From JACOVP01 sp964390715 (GTDB lineage: Archaea > Nanobdellota > Nanobdellia > SCGC-AAA011-G17 > UBA489): a DNA stretch of 7,408 nt. Each line of letters begins with the position of its first letter. Positions within the stretch are counted from its first letter, which is position 1. Shown piece after piece: positions 1 through 6,419 of this stretch. The position numbers and the translations under genes were made by a program. The stretch is taken from contig CAYMIM010000029.1 in the NCBI GenBank assembly GCA_964390715.1, positions 1 to 7,408 of the forward strand. The letters run 5' to 3'. The notes below the pieces were generated by a model that made no database searches, was not told the DNA's origin, and saw only the letters and a list, made by a program, of their open reading frames with translations.

Positions 1-908
1 TGGATGAGCTGATCTGTTACTAATAATATTTTCACCGCGCCCATGTTCGCCGCCTCTTCCACTTCTTTCAGACCATAGACAGCGTTATTATTTTTCGCGA
101 TTTCCTTGAACAACTGTTCTACGAGATTTATTTCCTCGATGATTCTTTCTTCCTTGAGCGCCTTTTTTATCTCTTCACTTTTCAATACTTCATGCATACC
201 ATTTTTTCCCTGACCATTGCAAGTCGTATAAAGCGCTTTTTTCTTTAACTCAGGAGCTTTTTTCAAAAACTCTTTGTTGAACTCGTCTTTCCAGAACGCT
301 GGAGAAGCAATGATTATTTTATCTGGATGATAACGTTGGTCATACTCTTGCAAGCGTTTTGTGAGATCCGCGTAAAACGTCGCGTCTTTTTTTACTGTGG
401 GCAAGGCTTTTTCCTGCACTTCTCCCTCGAGCTCACTCAGATATTCGAAGCCATATCTCTTCAATAAAGCGAATGACGCTTCTTTTCTATCGAGCACACA
501 AACGAGAATAACGGGAATTTTTTCTCTTGTCGCTTCTTCTATCTTTTTTACCTGATGTGACAACCATCGCTCTTTTTTTATGAGGAGTGTCGCCTGCTCT
601 TCGACAGGAATTGTCTGAAAAGCACCTCTCTGAAATTCTTCGGGACCATCCGTAATCTTTCCGGTAATGCGTAATGCGTTGGTATACTTATGGAATTCTA
701 TTTTTTCTACCTGGAGCGTGATGCGACCATGTTTTTTCATAACTGTGTTTTTGCCTTCCTCACCATTGCCCAGCTTTATTTTCCTCACACAATCACCCGT
801 GACGAGATCATCTTTATCTATAACTTGACTGAGATACCAAAGGTCATCGAGCGTTGTCACTTTGATTAACATTTCTCCCCGCCTCCGGATATCTTTCAGG
901 ATTCTCAT
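1..908 (-). CDS. pelA: mRNA surveillance / ribosome rescue protein Pelota, 3' end cut by the window
   Basis: Pelota (Dom34) binds the A site of stalled ribosomes and, with ABCE1, splits them; it is an eRF1 paralogue found in archaea and eukaryotes and acts in the cytoplasm. Reading the minus strand from 908 gives 302 uninterrupted codons; about 345 is usual, so roughly the last 45 are missing. Family landmarks visible: the N-terminal MRIL...DDLWYLSQVID (residues 1-31), the end of the Sm-like domain with the pattern RGAFQTIPVE then KKERWLSHQVKKIEEA (94-126), a central domain starting IPVILVCVLDRKEA (131-144) with GKNGMHEVL near 234-242, and a C-terminal domain with VYGLKEVEEAANMGAVKILLV (277-297). 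The ATG at 908 is preferred over the internal Met13 because family members start MRI/MRIL just ahead of the DDLW motif. It is divergent from the envelope genes and shares a 56-base promoter gap with them. Identification is from recognised motifs, not from a search. Confidence 0.93.
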   Translation of the reverse strand, partial: MRILKDIRRRGEMLIKVTTLDDLWYLSQVIDKDDLVTGDCVRKIKLGNGEEGKNTVMKKHGRITLQVEKIEFHKYTNALRITGKITDGPEEFQRGAFQTIPVEEQATLLIKKERWLSHQVKKIEEATREKIPVILVCVLDRKEASFALLKRYGFEYLSELEGEVQEKALPTVKKDATFYADLTKRLQEYDQRYHPDKIIIASPAFWKDEFNKEFLKKAPELKKKALYTTCNGQGKNGMHEVLKSEEIKKALKEERIIEEINLVEQLFKEIAKNNNAVYGLKEVEEAANMGAVKILLVTDQLI

Positions 909-935
909 GGTATTTCCGGAAAACTCAAAGTAAAG

Positions 936-943
936 TATATTAA
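936..943 (+). promoter_or_regulatory. TATA box for the 965 gene, possibly shared with divergent pelA
   Basis: TATATTAA lies in the 56-base gap between pelA and the 84-residue gene. Its centre is 25.5 bases before the ATG at 965, the same spacing as the other boxes in the window, which predicts a leaderless transcript. Read on the minus strand it is TTAATATA, preceded by the purine-rich AAAAGGA like a BRE, with its centre 31.5 bases before the pelA ATG. It could therefore serve both directions, giving pelA a leader of only a few bases. Confidence 0.6.
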
Positions 944-964
944 TCCTTTTGTTTTATTACCTGC

Positions 965-1219
965 ATGACAACCAACAATTTGTACACACTGCAGAAAGGC
1001 TATGCAACGACCCATCCTTTAGTGACTGACCAGCCTCAGGACGCTTTAGCTGGTGGTTTAGTTGGTCTTGCTAAACTTCTTCAACAAACTTCAGAATCTA
1101 CCTTAACAAGTCTTGTTGAACGGATTGGTACTGATGGACTCATCATCGGCGGTCTTACTATCGCTTCAGTGATCGCATTGCGATATTTTACCTCTCAAAC
1201 AACAAATCAACGGTCGTAA
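965..1219 (+). CDS. small putative tail-anchored membrane protein, unknown function
   Basis: Not recognised as a known family. The 84-residue product has a polar N-terminus (1-25), a likely amphipathic helix (about 27-56, including LAGGLVGLAKLLQQ), and one hydrophobic segment at about 58-75 (GLIIGGLTIASVIALRYF) followed by a short polar tail. That pattern fits a tail-anchored or single-pass membrane protein. The start is supported by a TATA box centred 25.5 bases upstream and the absence of any leader. It ends 32 bases before the next gene, which has its own TATA box immediately after this stop, so the two may be transcribed separately. Its one Asp-Ala pair is written GAC GCT, the preferred form in this window, which supports real coding. 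Its position suggests it belongs with the envelope genes downstream, but that is inference from adjacency. Confidence 0.7.
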   Translation: MTTNNLYTLQKGYATTHPLVTDQPQDALAGGLVGLAKLLQQTSESTLTSLVERIGTDGLIIGGLTIASVIALRYFTSQTTNQRS

Positions 1220-1221
1220 GG

Positions 1222-1229
1222 TTTAAATA
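1222..1229 (+). promoter_or_regulatory. TATA box TTTAAATA of the envelope operon
   Basis: TTTAAATA sits directly after the stop of the 84-residue gene inside the 12-base block GGTTTAAATAAT (1220-1231). Its centre is 26.5 bases before the GTG at 1252, so transcription is expected to start at or next to that codon. The same 12-base block recurs at 5109-5120 before another envelope gene. Confidence 0.75.
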
Positions 1230-1251
1230 ATCTCTCGATTGTAAAAGATCT

Positions 1252-2451
1252 GTGAAAAGAGGCTTTAGTAAGAGGGGTGCTGAGTCACTCCCAGAATCAA
1301 TGAACGCATTTTATCTTATCTTATTTATTGGTTTATTTTTTCTTGTCTATATTATTTTATTACCTGAAGGAGAAAAAGAACGTCTTATAGGACAACCAGG
1401 ACCTATTTATGGCAATGGCAATTCTGGCGGCAGCTATGGACCTATAGAACGACAAATTTTGTTCAGTCAAAGCATTGGTAGCTTGCAACCTTTTGGTCAG
1501 AAAATCTACGCGAAACCTTTAGCTTCTATTAATCTCTATGCTGATACTGATAAAGATGAAGAAGCGCTGTCAAAATCTCTTGATGTGAGTGGAGGATTTT
1601 TCTCTGGCAGCGAGAAAGACTTGATCTTCAAAATCAGCCAAGACGCTCCTGTTGACAGTGTCAAATTACTTTTCTTCCTAGAGCAAGCAGAAGGCAGCAT
1701 TACTATTCTCCTGAACGGCCAAGAAATCTTTAGCGGCCCGTTGACCATATCACAATTACCCTTGAACCTTCCTGTCTCAGCATTACGTGCAGTCAACCAT
1801 CTTACATTTTCCACAGACTCGGGATTTTTTTCCAAGAACCGCTATGTCTTGCGCGATGTCACTCTCTTTAGAACGTATCGCGTTGAGCATACTTCTGAAC
1901 AACGAACCTTTGTCTTAAATCAAGAAGATCTCCAACGCTTTGGTCACTTGAGTCTTTTCTATATGGTTAACTGCTTTACCGCGAATGAAAAAGGAACGCT
2001 TTGGATCACGCTGAACGGCAAACTCCTCAGTCAACAACAGATTGTGTGCGACGCTGGCGAAGTCAGCCATGATTTAGCAAGAAATGATTTGCGTGAAGGA
2101 CGCAATACTCTTACCTTTAGCATTGACAAAGGCAAATACACTTTGGAACGAGCGCTGCTAGAAGGAGACATTGACGCTGGCAAGGCACCTGGATATTACT
2201 TCAGTGTTCCTGTCGCGACCTATGACACTTTAGGAAACGCAGGCACCGTTGTCATGGACTTGCAACTAGCCACCAACAACAAAAGAAAAGTAGCGACGAT
2301 TTTTGTCAATGGCTTCCCCCTAGTCTTAGATACTTATGGAGACGGCTTTAGCTTTGATATTACTCCTTATGTTGTTCCTGGACAAAATACTTTACGAATC
2401 GTTGCGGAGACTGCCTTTGATGTCGCTTCACTGGATATCTCTCTTGAGTAA
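1252..2451 (+). CDS. single-pass membrane protein with three tandem beta-rich ectodomain modules
   Basis: The 399-residue product has a basic N-terminus (MKRGFSKRG), one membrane segment at about 20-38 and an ectodomain of about 360 residues, so it is expected to be N-in/C-out. The ectodomain contains three divergent repeats of about 100 residues. Each has a beta-strand ending in a turn, LNG at 154-156, LNG at 254-256 and VNG at 352-354, and then, 26-30 residues later, a matching strand: VNHLTF 181-186, GRNTLTF 283-289, GQNTLRI 377-383. This resembles jelly-roll or carbohydrate-binding-like sandwiches, but no named family is recognised. Cys241 and Cys266 could form a disulfide within module 2. 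A glycine-rich linker (about 53-63) follows the anchor. The GTG start is fixed by the TATA box 26.5 bases upstream and by the positive residues needed before the anchor. The next gene starts 9 bases after the stop, implying one transcript. Confidence 0.85.
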   Translation: MKRGFSKRGAESLPESMNAFYLILFIGLFFLVYIILLPEGEKERLIGQPGPIYGNGNSGGSYGPIERQILFSQSIGSLQPFGQKIYAKPLASINLYADTDKDEEALSKSLDVSGGFFSGSEKDLIFKISQDAPVDSVKLLFFLEQAEGSITILLNGQEIFSGPLTISQLPLNLPVSALRAVNHLTFSTDSGFFSKNRYVLRDVTLFRTYRVEHTSEQRTFVLNQEDLQRFGHLSLFYMVNCFTANEKGTLWITLNGKLLSQQQIVCDAGEVSHDLARNDLREGRNTLTFSIDKGKYTLERALLEGDIDAGKAPGYYFSVPVATYDTLGNAGTVVMDLQLATNNKRKVATIFVNGFPLVLDTYGDGFSFDITPYVVPGQNTLRIVAETAFDVASLDISLE

Positions 2452-2460
2452 TTATCTACC

Positions 2461-4044
2461 ATGAAACGAATTTCCCCTCTTACTGCTCTTTTACCACTCT
2501 CTCTTCAACTTCCTCAAAATAGGATTGTTCGCGCATATAGAAATCTTCGAAATGATATTCGTCGCTCTTCTAGCCAAAATCCTGTAACAGTGAATGTACA
2601 AACACCCCAACTAAAATCCTCTAGTAAACCAATGCCTGATGAATTTCGTGTCGGCTACAGACGCGCTTTGGGCGAGCAACAGTTTCGTCGTCAACGTGTC
2701 AGACAACCTTTTGGCACGACCCTTTTACTGATTTGTTTATACTTAGCATTTTCTGTCTGGCCTTTCCAAGTTTTGCCTGTCTTTAGTTTCTTCACTATCT
2801 TCTGGGCTGCTTTTGTGCTGTATCTTTTCTTCTCGAAAAATTATATGTTCGCTGTCATTTTTATTATCGCTTTTCCTTTGTTTAATTATGCTTTTGCTCA
2901 AGATTTGTTCGCAGAAGGCCAGCTCGTAAGTGATAATCTCAAGGAAAAAATTTCTATCGGAAATCCTATCGACGCTTTCAAAGGATTAATCTACAAAAAT
3001 TATGGCACTTGGGGTAATCCTGACATAGTAGAGCAGGAACCACAAAAAGGCATTCAAATTTTGACCTTCGCCACAAATACTGTTTTCAAAGAAGACAAAG
3101 CTGTTCGGATTGACGCGAAAGTGCAGATTGATGGTCTTTATGATCCTCTGACAGAACAATATGAAGCACAGAACGTCTTTTTTTCCTGCTATGAAGAAGA
3201 TCGCGCAGGCAAGCGCGTACAAGACGGCGAAATTTATGTTGATGATTATCCAGCAAAGAAAAGCCTTGATGGCAATGATCTTAAGAAAGCAACTAGCACC
3301 CATTATGTCGCTTGTCTTTTCCCTAAAGGCATACGCATTCAGACTACTGGAGCACCGATTTCAGGAACGATTTGGGGCGTAGAAGAAGGCACTGAAGTTG
3401 GCAACAAAATCATAACCAAGAAACGTGTTGTCTTTGAGGCACGCAGCCGCATGTTACAAATAGCAGGGCTGAAATTATGGACTGTACAAAAAGTAAACGC
3501 TCCTGAAGATATCACCAAAATAGTCAATGATCCTACACTAGACGCTGATGGTCGCAGCAAAGCACAATGCAAACGGGGATGCGGCGGACCTTACTTGCTC
3601 AGTTTATCCACCGGAGTCATGCCCATCACTGAAGAAAAATCTCCTCTGCTTAACGTTTACTTTGTCAAAAATCAAAATCGCTTCGGCACTCTAGCAGAAC
3701 TTCATAGCTTACAAATTATATTTCCACAAGCATTAGACGCAGAACTAGGGCTTGAAGGATTGCAAACGCCCTGTGACTTTAGCCCTGATAAGGCACTGCG
3801 CGACGATAAATTAAAATCTGTGAATCAGCAACTAGTTGACGCTCTTAATATTACCGCCACAGACCAACAACCTTCTTTACCTTTGGAATTCCAATGCGGC
3901 TATAAGATTAATAATCCTCTAGAAAAATTGGGCTTCCATGAATTGACCGCCCGCGCTGATTTCGATGTAGTGATTCGCAAGCGAGGATTGGTTGATGTGT
4001 ATCGCGAAAAGCCAACAACTTCAGGAGGAAACAACCTTGCGTAA
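2461..4044 (+). CDS. three-TM membrane protein with basic cytoplasmic tail and large Cys-containing ectodomain
   Basis: Function not recognised. The 527-residue product has an Arg/Lys-rich N-terminal region of about 85 residues (for example RAYRNLRNDIRR at 24-35 and RRQRVRQ at 76-82). Three closely spaced hydrophobic segments follow at about 86-100, 104-124 and 128-146, then an ectodomain of about 380 residues. By the positive-inside rule the tail is cytoplasmic and the C-terminal domain extracellular. The ectodomain has six cysteines (243, 285, 370, 374, 438, 479), enough for three disulfides. Near the C-terminus, the stretches at about 394-422 and 488-514 look like beta-sandwich modules similar in style to those of the lipoproteins encoded next. 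The gene begins 9 bases after the previous stop with no Shine-Dalgarno motif, suggesting coupled translation. Its 3' end overlaps the next gene by 8 bases and contains that gene's ribosome binding site. Confidence 0.85.
   Translation: MKRISPLTALLPLSLQLPQNRIVRAYRNLRNDIRRSSSQNPVTVNVQTPQLKSSSKPMPDEFRVGYRRALGEQQFRRQRVRQPFGTTLLLICLYLAFSVWPFQVLPVFSFFTIFWAAFVLYLFFSKNYMFAVIFIIAFPLFNYAFAQDLFAEGQLVSDNLKEKISIGNPIDAFKGLIYKNYGTWGNPDIVEQEPQKGIQILTFATNTVFKEDKAVRIDAKVQIDGLYDPLTEQYEAQNVFFSCYEEDRAGKRVQDGEIYVDDYPAKKSLDGNDLKKATSTHYVACLFPKGIRIQTTGAPISGTIWGVEEGTEVGNKIITKKRVVFEARSRMLQIAGLKLWTVQKVNAPEDITKIVNDPTLDADGRSKAQCKRGCGGPYLLSLSTGVMPITEEKSPLLNVYFVKNQNRFGTLAELHSLQIIFPQALDAELGLEGLQTPCDFSPDKALRDDKLKSVNQQLVDALNITATDQQPSLPLEFQCGYKINNPLEKLGFHELTARADFDVVIRKRGLVDVYREKPTTSGGNNLA
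4023..4030 (+). promoter_or_regulatory. strong Shine-Dalgarno site that sets a TTG start at 4037
   Basis: AGGAGGAA lies inside the last codons of the 2461 gene, with 8 bases between AGGAGG and the TTG at 4037. The complementarity to the 16S 3' end is extended and the spacing is standard, so this site selects TTG rather than the in-frame ATG at 3992. It is the strongest such site I see in the window; the other envelope starts rely on leaderless mRNA or coupling. Confidence 0.8.
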
Positions 4045-5089
4045 TTTTTTCATTTTCTTCCTCTTGCTTCTTTTTGTGAGTGGTTGCGTTAATCTTGATT
4101 TTCTTAAGCAGACAAAGAAAGAAGAAGTAGGACTAGGAACCGCATTTACTGGCATCATAGGAGGCAAGGGAGTGCAGGTCGGATTTGTCCCTAATAATCC
4201 GCCACTAGACAAAATTGATGGACCTTTTGGATTGGCTATCAAATTTTTTAACTTCAATGTGGAACCTATGACTATTGATTCTTTTACTGTCGGCAGCACT
4301 GGCGTTTATGAGGGGTTTACTAATTTCGCGGATGAATCTCTAACTCTTGAAGGCGCTTTGATACGTGAGACAGAGCGAGGACCAATCTTTTTAGCACCCG
4401 GAACTGAATTTACCTATACTGGACAAGCAAATAAACAACGCGATGGCAGTTTACATTATGGTGATTTTAGTTTTAGCAATATTGACGCTGGAGCAGGCAC
4501 CGCTTTTTATGTTGACATGATTATCAACGATTATTTATCCAACGCTTATTTTCAATTCTGCGCGTTTGATCTTGGAGCAACTCTTCCTTTAGGCAACTGC
4601 CCCACGACACAGACTCTTACGGGTAACCAATTGGGCTTTGGTTTCAACTATGACCCTGTCGCTGTGACTACTATTACTAGAACTCTTTCAAGCACGAAAG
4701 ACTCTGTCCGCATTACTTTAGATATTTTGATACAAGATCGCTCAGAGAAACAATCTAAACCCTCTTCAGGAAAAGCATTTGAACGTGGGCAAATCATTCC
4801 CGATAATGGACAGGAACAATTCTTTTTTGAGATGGAGCCTACGACTGGCAAAGCGATTACTTTTAGCTGCACTAGCTCACAAGAACGTTCAGCAGCAGGC
4901 AAGTCTTCTACCTTCTTAATGCTAGTGCTCCAGAACGGCAAGGCGCAAGTCAGATGCACTGGTTATGACTCTTTGTTTGAAGAACGGAAAGATTACCAAT
5001 ATCACATTCAATTACGCTATCCTTACCTGCAAACGATTTCCACTTCTTATATCCCTCTGCGTAAAGACATTAAACAGACATTTTCCTGA
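4037..5089 (+). CDS. secreted lipoprotein, unknown function, related to the 5142 product
   Basis: Starting at TTG 4037 the product has 350 residues. It begins with a short charged N-terminus and a hydrophobic run (4-14), then the lipobox VSGC with the lipid-modified cysteine at 17. The in-frame ATG at 3992 would add 15 polar residues that spoil this signal peptide, and it lacks the Shine-Dalgarno support the TTG has. The mature part has the motif FVPNNPP (50-56) followed by a strand at about 63-75, matching FVENEPP in the neighbouring lipoprotein. Cysteines 175, 188, 278 and 307 could give two disulfides. The C-terminus holds a strand pair, YQYHIQLRYPYLQTISTSY (320-338), of the kind that closes immunoglobulin-like modules. 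The gene overlaps the 2461 gene by 8 bases, so it belongs to that transcript. It is anchored on the outer face of the membrane; ligand or partner is unknown. Confidence 0.85.
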   Translation: MRNFFIFFLLLLFVSGCVNLDFLKQTKKEEVGLGTAFTGIIGGKGVQVGFVPNNPPLDKIDGPFGLAIKFFNFNVEPMTIDSFTVGSTGVYEGFTNFADESLTLEGALIRETERGPIFLAPGTEFTYTGQANKQRDGSLHYGDFSFSNIDAGAGTAFYVDMIINDYLSNAYFQFCAFDLGATLPLGNCPTTQTLTGNQLGFGFNYDPVAVTTITRTLSSTKDSVRITLDILIQDRSEKQSKPSSGKAFERGQIIPDNGQEQFFFEMEPTTGKAITFSCTSSQERSAAGKSSTFLMLVLQNGKAQVRCTGYDSLFEERKDYQYHIQLRYPYLQTISTSYIPLRKDIKQTFS

Positions 5090-5110
5090 GAATAAAGGGA
5101 CTGCGTTAGG

Positions 5111-5118
5111 TTTAAATA
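5111..5118 (+). promoter_or_regulatory. TATA box TTTAAATA before the second lipoprotein gene
   Basis: TTTAAATA lies in the 52-base gap after the 4037 gene, within GGTTTAAATAAT (5109-5120), identical to the block before 1252. Its centre is 27.5 bases before the ATG at 5142, predicting a leaderless or nearly leaderless mRNA. This supports 5142 over the longer in-frame reading that begins inside the preceding gene. Confidence 0.75.
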
Positions 5119-5141
5119 ATAGAAGAATCACTGTCTCACCA

Positions 5142-6086
5142 ATGAAAAGAGGTTTAGTTTTCCTGGGTCTTCTTATTCTAGCTTTAGCAGGATGCCAAGG
5201 AGGCGGAACAGGACAAAAAGAAAGTAATTCCCCTTATATCGGAGGAACACAGGCGATTGATATCGCGTTTGTTGAAAATGAACCTCCCGCGCATGTTCTC
5301 GACAGCGGCCAAGAAGCATTTTTTGTTACTCTCTTATTACGCAATGGCGGAGAATATACTGTTCCCAGCAATGGTTTGATCGCTTCCTTGAGCGGTGTAC
5401 CACAAAAATCATTTAATTTAAAATCCTTGAACGTTGTTAATCCCCGCGAGATCATTGGAGCAACGAAAGACGCTGAACTTATCCATCCTGGCGCTGAAGA
5501 ATTACTAGAATTCGGAGAAGCAAAATATACTATTGATATTCCCGCCTCTTTTACTACACAATTACGCGCTGATGTCTGTTATACTTACCAAACGAAAGCT
5601 GTCGCCAACTTATGCTTGAAGAAAAATGTTGTGACTCGCAAGAGCTTGAATGATGTCTGTGATGTTACTGTACCTAGCGTCGCGATTCACAATTCCGCAG
5701 GTCCTATCCAAGCTTCTGATTTACGACAAACCTCTGTTGGATCTAATCGCGTGAAATTAAGCTTCAAAGTCAAGAATGTAGGCACTGGAGCTGTGTATCA
5801 ACCTGGAGCATTCACTTCTGTGTGCGCAGGTCAAGACAACCTGAAAGACATGGTGAAGATCACTTTGACTTCTCCTGAGAAGCTCTTTACGGTGCAATGC
5901 AGCCAACTCAACAATCAAAATAGCGGTGTGGTACGCTTGGTGAACAAAGAGAAAGACATTACGTGCACGATTGACACGACTGGCTTACAAGATGTCACTT
6001 TCCAAAACTTACTTGAGCTACAGATGGACTACATGTATAGAACCGCAGTCGTGACGCAGTTGACTGTTGATAACTCTGTCGCATAA
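5142..6086 (+). CDS. secreted lipoprotein with FVxNxPP-type N-terminal domain, unknown function
   Basis: The 314-residue product starts MKRGLVFLGLLILALAGC, a textbook lipoprotein signal peptide with lipobox LAGC and Cys18 as the lipidation site. The reading frame is open back to 4965, but only the ATG at 5142 gives this signal and lies the right distance from a TATA box. After a Gly-rich linker comes IGGTQAIDIAFVENEPP (33-49), then a strand and NGGEYTV (68-74). I associate this style of module with lipoproteins of DPANN archaea, from memory. Other visible patterns are VCYTYQTKA (145-153), VAIHNSAGPIQ (180-190) and a C-terminal strand MDYMYRTAVVTQLTV (295-309). Cysteines 146, 158, 173, 228, 253 and 275 make up to three disulfides. 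The part from about 180 on looks like a second beta-sandwich domain. It is likely a paralogue of the 4037 product and a partner of the same surface complex (inference). Confidence 0.87.
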   Translation: MKRGLVFLGLLILALAGCQGGGTGQKESNSPYIGGTQAIDIAFVENEPPAHVLDSGQEAFFVTLLLRNGGEYTVPSNGLIASLSGVPQKSFNLKSLNVVNPREIIGATKDAELIHPGAEELLEFGEAKYTIDIPASFTTQLRADVCYTYQTKAVANLCLKKNVVTRKSLNDVCDVTVPSVAIHNSAGPIQASDLRQTSVGSNRVKLSFKVKNVGTGAVYQPGAFTSVCAGQDNLKDMVKITLTSPEKLFTVQCSQLNNQNSGVVRLVNKEKDITCTIDTTGLQDVTFQNLLELQMDYMYRTAVVTQLTVDNSVA

Positions 6087-6089
6087 AGA

Positions 6090-6097
6090 TTTAAATA
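6090..6097 (+). promoter_or_regulatory. TATA box TTTAAATA before the 97-residue gene
   Basis: TTTAAATA begins 4 bases after the stop of the second lipoprotein gene, with purine-rich AAGA just ahead as a BRE. Its centre is 25.5 bases before the GTG at 6119, which points to that GTG as a leaderless start rather than the TTG at 6104. The spacer is T-rich, which may also help end upstream transcripts. Confidence 0.7.
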
Positions 6098-6118
6098 CTT
6101 ACATTGCTTTTTCTTTTT

Positions 6119-6412
6119 GTGGCTGAACAAACGTTAGAAACTTTAGATGTTTTAGTAGAGGATATTTTAGCTTTTGTTGAAGAGAGAAAAATTGTTAAAG
6201 GAACTATTCTTCTTTATCACTTTGTTGCGTATATGCCTCCTCTTTTGATATATGCAGATACAAAACCATTCGTTGAAAACTTTCTTCGACAAGTCAGAGA
6301 ATTGGTTCATAATGGAAAATTGCAAGCTCTTTACCCGCCAGGAGTAGATCCTGAAAGAGCTTTCCTTTCTCAGACTTACCTTACTCAAATGGACGATGCA
6401 AAGATTTTATAA
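6119..6412 (+). CDS. 97-residue cytoplasmic protein, unknown function
   Basis: Not recognised. Starting from GTG 6119 the product is 97 residues with no signal peptide. It looks mostly helical: an acidic helix at about 4-22 (LETLDVLVEDILAFVEE), a hydrophobic stretch at about 29-46 (TILLYHFVAYMPPLLIYA) interrupted by Pro40-Pro41, and a helix at about 50-70. The hydrophobic stretch could be a buried core or a weak membrane segment. A TTG at 6104 would extend it by MLFLF, but the TATA spacing favours GTG. It differs from its neighbours in codon context: Val-Ala, Tyr-Ala and Asp-Ala are written GTTGCG, TATGCA and GATGCA, whereas the other genes favour C before GCN. That may mean recent acquisition or weak selection. 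It converges with the toxin gene, with 7 bases between the stops. Confidence 0.65.
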   Translation: MAEQTLETLDVLVEDILAFVEERKIVKGTILLYHFVAYMPPLLIYADTKPFVENFLRQVRELVHNGKLQALYPPGVDPERAFLSQTYLTQMDDAKIL

Positions 6413-6419
6413 GATTTAC

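Noticed and set aside
1252..1290. Type IV pilin-like (class III) signal peptide, from KRGAES before a hydrophobic segment
   Set aside because: The positions around the putative cleavage site do not match well, seven polar or charged residues including Pro separate it from the hydrophobic run, and the 399-residue length is unlike a pilin.
1536..1835. Minus-strand open frame of 99 residues
   Set aside because: It lies wholly inside the 1252 gene on the other strand, with no promoter, ribosome site or recognisable protein character.
2986..3382. Open frames on both strands inside the three-TM protein gene
   Set aside because: They are antisense or alternative-frame shadows of a long gene with consistent domain structure.
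3992..4036. ATG start 15 codons upstream for the first lipoprotein
   Set aside because: It lacks a ribosome binding site and would put polar residues before the signal peptide; AGGAGG supports TTG 4037.
4648..4959. Minus-strand open frame of 103 residues
   Set aside because: It is antisense to the first lipoprotein gene and has no independent support.
4965..5141. In-frame 59-residue N-terminal extension of the second lipoprotein
   Set aside because: It overlaps the end of the 4037 gene and would bury the signal peptide and lipobox; the TATA box and ATG at 5142 explain the true start.
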